64,000 nucleotides of DNA from Roseiarcus sp963741405 (GCA_963741405.1 CAVUHX010000015.1:42527-106526), one strand, 5' to 3'; positions 37,160 through 47,261 are shown, counted from the stretch's first letter. A program made the numbers and translations. Notes: generated by a model not told the origin, from the letters alone.

Positions 37160-38118
37160 TCAAGGGGGGCCGCTGCGCCGGGCCAGCCCTCGCTCCAGCA
37201 GGGCGCACCGACGCTTGCGCCCGGCGGTGAGCGCCTTCGCGCTTCGCTTCGCATTGCCCGAAAGATCGATCCCGTCGAGCGCCCGGACTATATGAGCGCG
37301 CGCCTCCCCGATCAGGGCGTCCCCGAAAGCCTCCACCTTCGGGGGCGTCATGCGCTGATAGGCATGCAGGACCGCGAGCGTCGCCGGCTGAGGAGGATGA
37401 TCGGGCAGAACGAGCCGCAGCGTCCCTGCCCGCAAGTATTCGGCCGCCTCGAACGCCGGCTTCAGCACGACGCCTTCGCCGGCGAGCGCCCACTGGGTGA
37501 ATTTCGCCGTCATCGGCGTCGAGATGCCCCGAAACCGCAACCTCCCGCACCGTCTCGCCGTCGACGAGCGACCATCGGAACTGGCGCGACCCCGGAAAGC
37601 GCAACAGAAGACAGCGATGCTTCATGAGGTCGTCGATCGTGCGCGGCTCGCCGTTGGCTTCGAGATAGGCGGGCGCGGCGCAGAGCACGCGATCGACGTC
37701 GGCTATTTTTCTCACGACCAGAGACGAGTTCGGGAAGAATCGCCATCCGCACCGCGACGTCGAAGGCCTCGGTGAAGAGATCGACGAAATAGTCCGACAG
37801 GCGCAGGAAGATGTCGAGTTCCGGATGGTCCGCCTGGAAACGCGGCAGCATGGGCGCGACGACGCGCCGTCCGAATCCCAGCGGAGCGGTGATCTTCAGA
37901 CTGCCGCGCGGCCGGGCGCCCTTTCTGGCGACGCTCGCCTCGGCGCGGTCGATCGCCGCCAGCACATCCAGGCAGTTGTCGTAGAAGACGCGGCCCCTGC
38001 TCGGTCAGCTGCAGCTTTCGGGTCGTGCGGTTGAACAGCCGGCACCCGAGATGGCTTTCAAGCGCGCCGATGCGATGGCTCACGACCCCAGCGGAAAGCC
38101 GCATGTTCCGGAGGAGTT
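37160..38118 (-). pseudogene. LysR-family regulator, truncated and multiply frame-broken
   Basis: Four minus-strand frames in succession spell a LysR protein: RLSAGVVSHRIGALESHLG and LFNRTTRKLQLTEQG (helix-turn-helix), LKITAPLGFGRRVVAPML, then VDRVLCAAPAYLEANG and HRCLLLRFPGSRQFRWSL, then FTQWALAGEGVVLKP and LVLPDHPPQPATLAVL. The first 25-30 residues are absent where the IS3 sequence begins. At least three shifts are required. With the truncation I consider it dead. Confidence 0.82.
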
Positions 38119-38121
38119 CAG

Positions 38122-38430
38122 ATGACGAAGCGCACCCGTCGGAACCACACACCGGCCTTCAAGGCAAAAGTGGCTTTGGCCGCGATCAAGGGCGAAAAGA
38201 CGCTGGCCGAGCTGGCGCAGCAGTTCGATGTCCACCCCAATCAGATCACGCAATGGAAGGGTCAGCTTCTCGAAGGCGCGGCCGGCGTTTTCGGGAGCGG
38301 CAAAGTCGAGGCCGGGCCGACGCCGGTTGATTTGAAGGCCCTTCATGCGAAGATCGGAGAGCTGGCGCTGGAGAACGATTTTTTGGCAGGTGCGCTCACC
38401 AAGGCGGGCTTGTTGAGCGCAAAGCGATGA
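38122..38430 (+). CDS. IS3 transposase OrfA
   Basis: The 102-residue protein has a helix-turn-helix start (MTKRTRRNHTPAFKAKVALA and LAQQFDVHPNQITQWK) and a C-terminal leucine-rich coiled segment (LHAKIGELALENDFLAGAL). GGAGGAG lies seven bases upstream of the ATG. It overlaps OrfB by ATGA. Confidence 0.95.
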   Translation: MTKRTRRNHTPAFKAKVALAAIKGEKTLAELAQQFDVHPNQITQWKGQLLEGAAGVFGSGKVEAGPTPVDLKALHAKIGELALENDFLAGALTKAGLLSAKR

Positions 38431-39254
38431 TCGACAGAACGCACGATCTGCCGATTTCCCGCCAGGCGAAAGCTTTGAACGTCAGCCGGGGCGCGGTCTA
38501 TTACAAGCCCCGTCCGGTCTCACCCGAGGACCTGCGCGTCATGCGGCGGATCGACGAACTGCATCTGGAGCGTCCGTTCGCGGGCGCCCGCATGCTGCGC
38601 GATTTTCTGGGCCACGAGGGCCTTGCGGTCGGCCGCCGGCATGTCGCAACCCTGATGAAGCGCATGGGAATCGAGGCGATCTATCGCCGACCGAATACGT
38701 CGAAACCCGCGCCCGGCCACAAGATCTACCCGTATCTGCTACGGGGCGTGACGGTCGAGCGGCCGAACCAGGTCTGGGCGACGGACATCACCTATATCCC
38801 GATGGCGCGCGGCTTCGTCTACCTCGTCGCCGTCGTCGACTGGTTCACTCGGCGCGTGCTTTCGCATCGGGTGTCGATCACGATGGAGGCCGGCTTCTGC
38901 GTCGAGGCTCTCGAGGAGGCCATCGGCAATCACGGCAAGCCTGAGATTTTCAACAGCGACCAGGGCAGTCAGTTCACCAGCGAGGCGTTTACCGGCATCC
39001 TCGAGAAGAACGGGATCCCCATCAGCATGGACGGCAAGGGCTCCTGGCGCGACAACGTGTTCGTCGAGCGGCTCTGGAGATCGGTGAAGTACGAGGAGGT
39101 CTACCTCAAGGCCTACGACACCGTCGCCGAGGCGCGCGCTTCGCTGAGCCGGTATCTTGACTTTTACAATCGTCAACGCCCCCATTCGAGCCTTGACCGG
39201 AAGACGCCGGACGAGGCCTACTTCACTCCGTCGCCCCTCGCGGCGGCCGCATGA
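38427..39254 (+). CDS. IS3 transposase OrfB (integrase core)
   Basis: The 275-residue DDE recombinase has an HTH_21 domain (SRQAKALNVSRGAVYYKP), then the catalytic residues in VWATDITYIPM, FNSDQGSQFTSEAF and SWRDNVFVERLWRSVKYEEV. The reading frame is intact, in contrast to the broken genes on either side. Confidence 0.95.
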   Translation: MIDRTHDLPISRQAKALNVSRGAVYYKPRPVSPEDLRVMRRIDELHLERPFAGARMLRDFLGHEGLAVGRRHVATLMKRMGIEAIYRRPNTSKPAPGHKIYPYLLRGVTVERPNQVWATDITYIPMARGFVYLVAVVDWFTRRVLSHRVSITMEAGFCVEALEEAIGNHGKPEIFNSDQGSQFTSEAFTGILEKNGIPISMDGKGSWRDNVFVERLWRSVKYEEVYLKAYDTVAEARASLSRYLDFYNRQRPHSSLDRKTPDEAYFTPSPLAAAA

Positions 39255-39416
39255 GTTTTCCGCCGCGCGCTGGACGGTGTCTCTGGTCGGGCTACGCCCT
39301 CCCTCCGTCACGCCCAGCGCGCGAAATCGCAAAGGACCAACCCGGCAGCAGTCCACTTAACATTCGCGGAAGCCTGTGCAGACAACCGGGACCAGCTCTT
39401 TCGGAAGGTGACTGAC

Positions 39417-39830
39417 ATGAGCAGAGTGAGAGTGACGGCGGGACCCCATGTGTTCCTCGGGCATTTCGAAGAGAAGGCGGCGCCCAAGACCGTGGCGGCC
39501 TTCCGCAAGCACATTCCGTTCGCCGGCAAGATCATCCACGTTCGTTGGAGCGGCGAGGGGGTCTGGATTCCGCTCGGCGACACGGATTTCGGCGTCGGCT
39601 TCGAAAACAACACCTGCTATCCGGCTCCCGGCCAGATCATCCTGTATCCCGGCGGGGTCAGTGAGACAGAGCTTCTGCTCGCCTACGGGAATGTGAGCTT
39701 CGCCTCGAAGGCCGGCCCACTGTCGGGCAACCACTTCCTGACGCTGACCGAGGGTCTGGAGAACCTCTACGCCCTCGGGCGCAAGACGCTTGTGGAAGGT
39801 CAGCAAGACATTCTCTTCGAACTCGCCTGA
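39417..39830 (+). CDS. DUF3830 family protein (cyclophilin-like fold)
   Basis: The 137-residue protein has the DUF3830 pattern: TVAAFRKHIPFAGKIIHVRW, ENNTCYPAPGQIILYPGG and an acidic, strand-rich C-terminus. ATG 39417 follows GGAAGG. Relatives often sit beside purine, allantoin or carbamate catabolic genes; here it leads the glyoxylate operon with a 26-base gap to gcl. The molecular role is unknown. Confidence 0.8.
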   Translation: MSRVRVTAGPHVFLGHFEEKAAPKTVAAFRKHIPFAGKIIHVRWSGEGVWIPLGDTDFGVGFENNTCYPAPGQIILYPGGVSETELLLAYGNVSFASKAGPLSGNHFLTLTEGLENLYALGRKTLVEGQQDILFELA

Positions 39831-39856
39831 GAGGCGCAAACCGGAGGACGACGACG

Positions 39857-41632
39857 ATGGCTCGGATGACGGCGGCCGCTGCGGCGGTCCTGGTTATGGA
39901 GAGGGAAGGCGTCACCAAGGCATTCGGCGTCCCTGGCGCGGCGATCAATCCTCTCTATGCGGCATTGAAGCCACGCAACACTATCAGCCATGTGCTAGCG
40001 CGCCACGTCGAGGGCGCCTCGCATATGGCCGAGGGTTATACGCGCGCCGCGCCCGGCAACATCGGCGTGTGCATCGGCACGTCGGGGCCGGCCGGCACCG
40101 ACATGATCACCGGTCTTTACTCGGCCGCCGCGGATTCGATTCCGATCCTGTGCATTACCGGGCAGGCGCCACGCGCGCGCCTCTACAAGGAGGACTTCCA
40201 GGCCGTCGAGATCGTCGAGATCGCCAAGCCCGTCGCCAAGTGGGCGGTGATGGCGCGCGAGCCCGCCCTCGTGCCGCGCATCTTCCAGCAGGCTTTCCAT
40301 GTGATGCGCTCGGGACGCCCGGGCCCGGTCCTTATCGACCTGCCGTTCGACGTCCAGATGGCCGAGATCGAATTCGACATCGAGACCTACGAGCCGCTTC
40401 CGGTCTACAAGCCGTGTGCGACGCGGGCCCAGATCGACAAGGCGCTCGCCATGATGCAGGAGGCCGAGCGCCCTCTCATTGTTGCCGGCGGGGGCGTCAT
40501 CAACGCTGACGCTTCCAGGCTGCTGGTCGAGTTCGCCGAACTCGTCGGCGTCCCCGTCATTCCGACGCTGATGGGCTGGGGCGCAATCCCGGACAACCAT
40601 CCACTGATGGCCGGGATGGTCGGCCTGCAGACTGCCCATCGATACGGGAACGCGACAATGCTTGCTTCAGACTTCGTTCTCGGTGTCGGCAACCGCTGGG
40701 CCAACCGCCACACCGGCTCGATCGACGTTTACACGAAAGGGCGCGGGTTCGTTCATGTCGACATCGAGCCGACGCAGATCGGCCGCGTCTTTGGCCCCGA
40801 CCTGGGCATCGTCTCCGACGCGAAGGCGGCGCTCGAGCTCTTCGTCGAGGCTGCGCGCGATTTGAAGGCGCGAAAGGCGCTGAGGGAGCGCGCCGCATGG
40901 GCCGGGGAATGCCGCGACCGCAAGAGGACCATGCTGCGGCGCACGCATTTTGAGGAGAAGCCCGTCAAGCCGCAACGTGTCTACGAGGAAATGAACAAGG
41001 TGTTCGGCGAGGACGTGCGCTACGTCTCGACCATCGGACTGTCGCAGATCGCAGCGGCCCAATTCCTTCACGTCTACAAGCCGCGCCACTGGATCAACTG
41101 CGGTCAGGCAGGCCCGCTCGGCTGGACGATTCCCGCCGCCCTTGGCGTGCGGGCGGCCGATCCTGACCGTGAGATCGTCGCGATCTCCGGCGACTACGAT
41201 TTCCAGTTCATGATCGAGGAGCTTGCTGTCGGCGCCCAGTTCAAGATGCCGTATGTCCATGTGGTGGTGAACAATTCCTACCTCGGACTCATCCGCCAGT
41301 CGCAGCGTGGCTTCTCGATGGACTATTCGGTGCAGCTCTCCTTCGAGAACGCGAATTCGCCGGAACTCGGGGTCTACGGCGTCGACCATGTCAAGGTTGC
41401 GGAGGGGCTTGGCTGCCAGGCGATCCGAGTCACCGAACCGGAGAAGATCGGCGAGGCGCTGCGGCGGGCGCGGGCGATGGCGAAGGAATTCCTGACACCT
41501 GTCGTCATCGAGATCATCCTCGAGCGCCTCACCAATGTTTCCATGGGGGTCGAGATCGACGCCATTACCGAGTTCGAGGATCTCGCTACGGAAAAAGGCG
41601 ACGCGCCAACCGCCATCGCCCTGCTCGATTGA
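39857..41632 (+). CDS. gcl: Glyoxylate carboligase (tartronate-semialdehyde synthase)
   Basis: The enzyme condenses two glyoxylates to tartronate semialdehyde with release of CO2. The 591-residue protein belongs to the thiamine-diphosphate family. The usual catalytic Glu is replaced by V51 in ARHVEGASHMAEG, the hallmark known from E. coli Gcl. The ThDP/Mg site is ISGDYDFQFMIEEL followed by VVNNSYLGLIRQ. It starts behind GGAGGACGACG. It is the first enzyme of a tight intact operon with hyi, glxR and glycerate kinase. Confidence 0.97.
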   Translation: MARMTAAAAAVLVMEREGVTKAFGVPGAAINPLYAALKPRNTISHVLARHVEGASHMAEGYTRAAPGNIGVCIGTSGPAGTDMITGLYSAAADSIPILCITGQAPRARLYKEDFQAVEIVEIAKPVAKWAVMAREPALVPRIFQQAFHVMRSGRPGPVLIDLPFDVQMAEIEFDIETYEPLPVYKPCATRAQIDKALAMMQEAERPLIVAGGGVINADASRLLVEFAELVGVPVIPTLMGWGAIPDNHPLMAGMVGLQTAHRYGNATMLASDFVLGVGNRWANRHTGSIDVYTKGRGFVHVDIEPTQIGRVFGPDLGIVSDAKAALELFVEAARDLKARKALRERAAWAGECRDRKRTMLRRTHFEEKPVKPQRVYEEMNKVFGEDVRYVSTIGLSQIAAAQFLHVYKPRHWINCGQAGPLGWTIPAALGVRAADPDREIVAISGDYDFQFMIEELAVGAQFKMPYVHVVVNNSYLGLIRQSQRGFSMDYSVQLSFENANSPELGVYGVDHVKVAEGLGCQAIRVTEPEKIGEALRRARAMAKEFLTPVVIEIILERLTNVSMGVEIDAITEFEDLATEKGDAPTAIALLD

Positions 41633-41653
41633 GACACACGCAAGGAGAATTCG

Positions 41654-42436
41654 ATGCCGAAGTTCGCGGCCAACCTCACTATGCTGTTCAACGAAGTCGA
41701 CTTTCTCGCCCGCTTTGACGCGGCGGCGACGGCCGGGTTCCGCGGCGTGGAGTACCTCTTTCCCTATCCCTTCCCGAAGGAGGCGCTGGCCGAGCAACTC
41801 GCGAGGCACAGCTTGACGCAAGTGCTGCACAATCTGCCGGCCGGCGACTGGGCGAAGGGCGAACGCGGCATCGCCTGCATTCCCGGCCGTGAGTTAGAGT
41901 TTCGCGAAGGCGTCGACCAGGCGCTTTCTTATGCGAAAGCGCTCGGGTGCAGCCAGCTGAACTGCCTCGTCGGCGTCCTGCCAAAGGGTACCGAGCCTGA
42001 CAACGCTCGGGGCGTCCTTGTCGGGAACCTGCGCTTCGCGGCGCGCGAACTCGAAAGCGCCGGGATCAGACTTCTCGTCGAGCCGATCAATACCTATGAC
42101 ATTCCAGGCTTCTATCTCAGCCGAACTGACCAGACGCTGAAGCTGTTCGACGAGGTCGGCGAGCGAAACCTGTGGCTGCAATACGACATCTACCATATGC
42201 AGCGCAGCGAAGGAGAGCTGGCGGCGACGATCGAAAAGCTCCTGCCGCGGATCGCCCACATTCAGATTGCCGACAATCCGGGCCGGAACGAACCGGGGAG
42301 CGGCGAGATCAACACCGATTTCCTGTTCCGCCGCATCGACGAGATTGGCTACAACGGCTGGATCGGCTGCGAATACAAGCCGAAGACGACGACGGTGGAA
42401 GGGCTCGGCTGGCTTGCGCGCGCCGCGGCCGTCTGA
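41654..42436 (+). CDS. hyi: Hydroxypyruvate isomerase
   Basis: The 260-residue TIM-barrel protein of the Hyi family interconverts hydroxypyruvate and tartronate semialdehyde. Visible landmarks are FAANLTMLFNEVDFLARF, VEYLFPYPF, LVEPINTYDIPGFYL (metal-ligand Glu), LQYDIYHMQ and GEINTDFLF. The operon position between gcl and glxR is the standard one. Confidence 0.96.
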   Translation: MPKFAANLTMLFNEVDFLARFDAAATAGFRGVEYLFPYPFPKEALAEQLARHSLTQVLHNLPAGDWAKGERGIACIPGRELEFREGVDQALSYAKALGCSQLNCLVGVLPKGTEPDNARGVLVGNLRFAARELESAGIRLLVEPINTYDIPGFYLSRTDQTLKLFDEVGERNLWLQYDIYHMQRSEGELAATIEKLLPRIAHIQIADNPGRNEPGSGEINTDFLFRRIDEIGYNGWIGCEYKPKTTTVEGLGWLARAAAV

Positions 42437-42460
42437 CCCTCCGGCAAATTCAAGGGGAGA

Positions 42461-43360
42461 ATGGATATGGCGAAAGTCGGATTTATCGGGCTCGGCATCA
42501 TGGGGAGCCCCATGGCGGGGCATCTCATAGCCGCCGGGCATGAGCTCAGTCTCTTCAACCGCTCGCCAGTCGCGCCCGACCTGGTCGGTCGCGGGAACGC
42601 CTGCACGTCAGCGAGGGAAGTTGCAGAGCGGGCCGACACCGTCATCCTCATGGTGCCGGACACGCCGGACGTCGAGGCCGCGCTGTTCGGCAAGGACGGC
42701 GTCGCCGCGGGGCTCAGCTCCGGCAAGACCGTCATCGACATGAGCTCGATCTCGCCGGTCGCCACGAAGGATTTCGCCATGCGGATCGAGGCGCTCGGCT
42801 GCTCCTATCTCGACGCGCCGGTGTCCGGCGGCGAAGTCGGCGCGAGACAGGCGACGCTGTCGATCATGTGCGGCGGGGCGCAGGAGACGTTCGACCGGAT
42901 GAAGCCGCTCCTCGAAACGATGGGCAAGAACATCACTTTGGTCGGCGGCAATGGCGCGGGCCAGACCTGCAAGGTCGCCAACCAGATCGTCGTCGCCCTC
43001 ACCATTGAGGCGGTCGGCGAGGCGCTCGTGTTCGCATCGCGCGCGGGCGCCGATGCGGCGAAAGTGCGCCAGGCGCTCATGGGCGGCCTCGCCGCATCGC
43101 GTATTCTCGAACTGCATGGCGATCGCATGATCAAGCGCACGTTCGATCCCGGCTTCCGTATCGAACTGCATCAGAAGGACCTCAATCTGGCGCTCTCGAG
43201 CGCACGGGCTCTCGGGGTCGCGCTGCCGAATACGGCCAACGCCCAGGAGTTGTTCAACGCCTGTCAGGCGCATGGCGGCGCGAAGTGGGACCACTCGGGG
43301 ATTGTGCGAGCGCTCGAAATCATGGCCAATCATCAGATCGGATCCGCGCCGTGGACCTGA
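42461..43360 (+). CDS. glxR: 2-hydroxy-3-oxopropionate reductase
   Basis: The enzyme reduces tartronate semialdehyde to D-glycerate with NAD(P)H. The 299-residue beta-hydroxyacid dehydrogenase has the nucleotide-binding start VGFIGLGIMGSPMAGHLI, substrate motif LDAPVSGGEVGAR, the catalytic Lys in GQTCKVANQIVV and a helical C-terminal domain. ATG 42467 is an alternative start two codons in. Confidence 0.96.
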   Translation: MDMAKVGFIGLGIMGSPMAGHLIAAGHELSLFNRSPVAPDLVGRGNACTSAREVAERADTVILMVPDTPDVEAALFGKDGVAAGLSSGKTVIDMSSISPVATKDFAMRIEALGCSYLDAPVSGGEVGARQATLSIMCGGAQETFDRMKPLLETMGKNITLVGGNGAGQTCKVANQIVVALTIEAVGEALVFASRAGADAAKVRQALMGGLAASRILELHGDRMIKRTFDPGFRIELHQKDLNLALSSARALGVALPNTANAQELFNACQAHGGAKWDHSGIVRALEIMANHQIGSAPWT

Positions 43361-43396
43361 AGGAGACGGGGCGCCAACGACGACGGCGAGGACGGC

Positions 43397-44665
43397 ATGG
43401 ATGACGTCTCTGCGCGCGCACTTCTGCGGCGCCTGTTCGAGGCAGCGGTCGCCGAAGCGGACCCGGCCAAGATTGTGCCGCGCCATCTTCCCGCGCCGCC
43501 CAGGGGCCGGACCCTTGTCGTTGGGGCCGGAAAGGCTTCGGCTGCGATGGCGCGCGCGTTCGAGGACAAATGGCCCGGGGAGCTGACGGGCCTCGTGGTG
43601 ACGCGATACGGCCATGCGGCGCCCTGCAAGCGCGTCGAAATCGTCGAGGCGTCGCATCCGGTGCCGGACCACAAGGGAGAGGACGCGGCGCGCCGCATTC
43701 TTGCGATGGTCCAGGGCCTCGGCGAGAACGATCTCGTCGTTGCGCTCATGTCCGGCGGAGGTTCTTCGCTGTTAAGCCTGCCCGCCGAAGGCTTGAGCCT
43801 TGCGGAAAAGCAGGCGGTGAACCGCGCGCTGCTCGCGTCAGGCGCGTCGATTGAAGAGATGAACTGCGTGCGCAAGCACCTGAGCCGTGTCAAGGGCGGC
43901 CGCCTCGCCGCGGCCGCATATCCAGCCCGCGTGGTGTCGCTGGTGATCTCGGACGTGCCGGGCGACGATCCGGCGATCATCGCCTCCGGGCCAACCGTCG
44001 CCGATCCGACCACCTTCGCCGACGCGCGCGCCGTTCTCACGAAATACGGCCTCTCGCCCCCGCCTGCCGTCGCGGCGTACCTCGAATCGGCGGTGGACGA
44101 AACGCCGAAGCCGGGCGATCGGCGGATGGCGCGGGCGGAGACCCATCTCATCGCAACTCCGCAGGCGTCCTTGACGGCCGCGGCGGCGATCGCCGAAGCG
44201 GCGGGCGTCAAGCCTCTGATTCTAGGCGACGCCATCGAAGGCGAGTCGCGCGAAGTTGCGCGGGTCTTCGGCGGCCTTGTGCGGCAGGTCCGCCGCTACG
44301 GCCAGCCATGCCCCGCGCCTTGTGTGCTGTTATCCGGCGGAGAGACGACTGTGACAATGCGTGGCAAGGGGCGTGGCGGGCGCAATGTCGAATTCCTGCT
44401 CGCGTTAACGATAGCGCTCCGCGGCGATGCCCGGACCTGGGCCATCGCCGGAGACACCGACGGAGTCGACGGCGCGGAGGAAATCGCCGGCGCGATTATC
44501 GCTCCCGACACGCTCGAGCGCGCCGCGCGCCTGGGGCTGCGCGCCGCCGAGCGGCTGGCGGACAACGACGCGCACGCCTTTTTCGAGGCCCTCGGCGACC
44601 AGGTTGTCACCGGCCCGACGCTCACCAACGTCAACGACTTTCGCGCCATACTTGTCGACATTTAA
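43397..44665 (+). CDS. Glycerate 2-kinase (TtuD/GckA type)
   Basis: The 422-residue MOFRL-type glycerate kinase feeds the pathway into glycolysis as 2-phosphoglycerate. It shows LVVGAGKASAAMARAFE, ALMSGGGSSLLSLP, ISDVPGDDPAIIASGPT and, in the MOFRL domain, LLSGGETTVTMRGKGRGGRN and GDTDGVDG. It closes the operon. A 616-base stretch with no clear gene follows. Confidence 0.94.
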   Translation: MDDVSARALLRRLFEAAVAEADPAKIVPRHLPAPPRGRTLVVGAGKASAAMARAFEDKWPGELTGLVVTRYGHAAPCKRVEIVEASHPVPDHKGEDAARRILAMVQGLGENDLVVALMSGGGSSLLSLPAEGLSLAEKQAVNRALLASGASIEEMNCVRKHLSRVKGGRLAAAAYPARVVSLVISDVPGDDPAIIASGPTVADPTTFADARAVLTKYGLSPPPAVAAYLESAVDETPKPGDRRMARAETHLIATPQASLTAAAAIAEAAGVKPLILGDAIEGESREVARVFGGLVRQVRRYGQPCPAPCVLLSGGETTVTMRGKGRGGRNVEFLLALTIALRGDARTWAIAGDTDGVDGAEEIAGAIIAPDTLERAARLGLRAAERLADNDAHAFFEALGDQVVTGPTLTNVNDFRAILVDI

Positions 44666-45281
44666 GGCATCCAACTCTTGCCTCGGGTAACTGGCGACAA
44701 GTTGCACCGCGTCCTGTCGCATGCGGTCCAGCGCCTGTGCCACGCTTACCCGGTCCTGTGCCCGGCACGTGCTTTGCTGGCCCGCTCCCCCCTTGGCCCC
44801 CGTCCTTGGCTCTACCGGCTCCGCGACGGATCACTCCGCTTTGTTCGTCGGCTTCGTTGCTACTACGACGGAGTCAGACTTCTCGGGTTCGTGCATCATC
44901 GGCTTCGACTCCTCGTCTTCCCGATGCGGACTGGGGGCGTTCGCCCTCAGGCCAAACCCGAGACCTCCCGGTTCCCGCGCAAAGAGCTTCCACACATGCC
45001 AGGGTCTTCGACCACGCCTGGCCGGCCGTAGGCTCGCGATAACGCCTACGGACGTCTTGCCTTCCGCGTTGTCGAACGCGTCGGCGCCCAGAAAATTCCA
45101 GTTTTCGCGGCTCGATGGCTGGCCTGTGCGCACCCCTACCGACGCTTCGCTGCCTCCTCACGAAGGTAGACGCACGGCTTGGGGCCGATGCGGATCGCTA
45201 CTCCTTCATCGCAGTGGACTTGCACCACCTGCTCCTTGCCGGTTTTACCGGCGCACCGACAATCTGGATGAGAACGGCGCG
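44666..45281. other. Unassigned stretch at the left edge of the IS island
   Basis: No frame resembles a known protein, although several run for 70-260 codons. The plus-strand frame 44678-45031 contains YYDGVRLLGFVHHRLRLLVF, a peptide type I associate with mobile-element flanks in rhizobia. A perfect hairpin GCCGGT-TTT-ACCGGC lies at 45238-45252. It may be the residual end of another element. Confidence 0.4.
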
Positions 45282-46102
45282 TCAATCAGGCGCGTGTTGG
45301 AGTTCCTTCGGCGTTGCGTGAGCGGGTGGGCGGCCGCGGCTGCGCTTGCGGTCGAGCGCCTCCTTTCTGCGATAGCTCTCGACGGTCATTTCGAGGATCG
45401 TGGCGTGGTGGATGAGGCGGTCGATGGCGGCGAGCGTCATCGCCTGATCGGGAAAAATCCGTCCCCATTCGCCAAATGGTTGATTGGACGTGATGAGCAT
45501 TGAGCGCCGCTCGTAGCGGGCCGCGATCAGTTCGAACAGGACGCTGGTCTCGGCCTGATCCTTGGTGACGTAGGCGATGTCGTCGAGGATGAGCAGGTCG
45601 TAGCGGTCGAGCTTGGCGATCGCGGCCTCGAGCGCCAGTTCGCGTCGTGCCACCTGCAGGCGCTGGACGAGATCGGTGGTGCGGGCGAACAGGACGCGCC
45701 ATCCGTTCTCGACGAGGGCGAGCCCGATCGCTGCACTCAAGTGACTCTTTCCGCCACCAGGCGGGCCGAAAAGCAGCAAGTTGGCCCCGGTATTAAGCCA
45801 GGCGTCGCCTGACGCGAGGGCCATGACCTGCGCCTTCGACACCATCGGCACGCTTTCGAAGTCGAAGGCGGCGAGGGTCTTGCCGGCGGGCAAGCGGGCC
45901 TCGGCCATGTGCCGCTCGATGCGGCGGCGGGCGCGGTCGGCGGACTCGTGCTCGGCGAGCGCCGCGAGGAAGCGCGCGGCCAGCCTTCCTTGTCGGACTG
46001 GGCGGCGATCTTCGGCCAGATCGCCTTGACGCCCGGCAGGCGCAGCCCGTTGAGCAGCAGTTCGACGCGCGCGGCGTCGATCGAGGTCATTGAGCCGGTC
46101 AT
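45282..46102 (-). CDS. istB: IS21 helper ATPase IstB, one frame break
   Basis: The N-terminus (MTGSMTSIDAARVELLLNGL, VKAIWPKIAAQSDKEGW) is in one frame. The rest, from about 45985, is in the next: FLAALAEHESADRARRRIER, Walker A LLFGPPGGGKSHLSAA, Walker B YDLLILDDIAY, SMLITSNQPFGEWG. IstB assists the IS21 transposase. It overlaps istA by ATGA. One base is missing or extra near 45975-45995. Confidence 0.9.
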
Positions 46103-47255
46103 GCCGCTGCTCCCGCGTTGTCGTTGGCGGAGGTCGTGTTGATTCTGGCGGCGACGGCGACGAGTTCGTCGTAGACGCGAAGCGGCGCGAGCTCGACGGC
46201 GACATTGGGGATCGTGGTCTCTGCAGGGCGAAAGCGGGCGCGCAGGACGGCGAGGTCGGGCAGGCGCCCGGCGTCGAGATCCGCCGCAATCGCCCCGGCG
46301 AGCTCGACCTCGCAGGCGCGCTCGTGCGCCAGCGCGAGAAGCTCGACCGTGACCTTGCAGGCGGTGCGGAGGTCGCCGCGCTCCTGCAAGGCGTCGAAGA
46401 CGCGCCTGTAGGCGGGGCGCGGGAACAATTGATCGCGGTAGACGAGATTGGCGAGCGCCATCGGCTTGCGCCGCAGCGAGCGGATGACGTGGCGGTAGTC
46501 GACGACATGTCCGCCCTGGCTGTCCGAGACGGGGCGGCCCCGCTTCAAGGTCGCCACCGGCGTCACGCCGAGGAAACATTCGAGCCGGTCGTCGAAGATA
46601 CGCACGCGCAGGCGATGCCCGATCAGCCTCGAGGGCACGGTATAGAACACGCGCCGCAGGATGAAGCCGCCCGACGACGTCACCGGGATTACCTTCTCCT
46701 CGAAGTCGGTGGTGCGGGCTCTCGGCAGCGGGACCAGCGCCGCCTTTTCGAGCGCAATGGGCTTGGCGAGATTGGCGTTGCGTCGTCCGACGATGGCGTC
46801 GACGAAGGCCCGATAGGCGTCGAGATCGGGGAAGTCGCGCGCCCCGCGCAACAACAGGGCGTCCTCGAGCGTCTGCTTGAGATGGCCGTGCGCGCTTTCG
46901 ATCGAGCCGTTCTCGTGCGCGACGCCGGTGTTGTTGCGCGTCGCGGTCATGCCGTAATGGCCCATCAGCGCCGCGTAGCGCTCGGTGATGTCTTCCCGCG
47001 CGTCGCCCGCCAGATTGCGGAACGCCGCCGACAGGCTGTCGCTGCGGTGCTCCTTCGGCGCGCCGCCGAGCGCCCATAGCGCGTTCTGCAGGCCCTCGGC
47101 CAGGGCTGCGAAGCTTTCGCCGCTGAGCACGACGTGAGCGTGTTCGAAGCCGGAAAAGACGAGCCGAAAGTGATAGAGCCGGTGATCGAGCGGCTCCCCG
47201 GCAATGGAGATGGCGAGACGGCTGGCGTCGGTGAAGTCGGACAGTCCCAGTCGGC
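46099..47255 (-). pseudogene. istA: IS21 transposase IstA, N-terminal third missing
   Basis: The minus strand reads LGLSDFTDASRLAISIAGEP and FSGFEHAHVVLSGESFAALA on to ANDNAGAAA, the C-terminal two thirds of IstA with its Mu-like core (GVAHENGSIESAHGHLKQTL includes the last acidic residue). The N-terminal helix-turn-helix and first catalytic Asp are absent. Upstream the frame runs on without stop into an IS630 gene, making an apparent fusion that is only a junction of two elements. Confidence 0.85.
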
Positions 47256-47261
47256 CAGGCT

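Larger units (their letters stand above)
38105..39356 (+). mobile_element. IS3-family insertion sequence (ends approximate)
   Basis: Two transposase genes are flanked by short non-coding ends. The right side (39255-39356) ends near GGCAGCAGTCCA, reverse-complement TGGACTGCTGCC, a plausible IS3 terminus. I cannot find the matching left end: the sequence passes within about 15 bases from LysR coding sequence to the orfA ribosome binding site, so the left end may be truncated. Confidence 0.75.
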
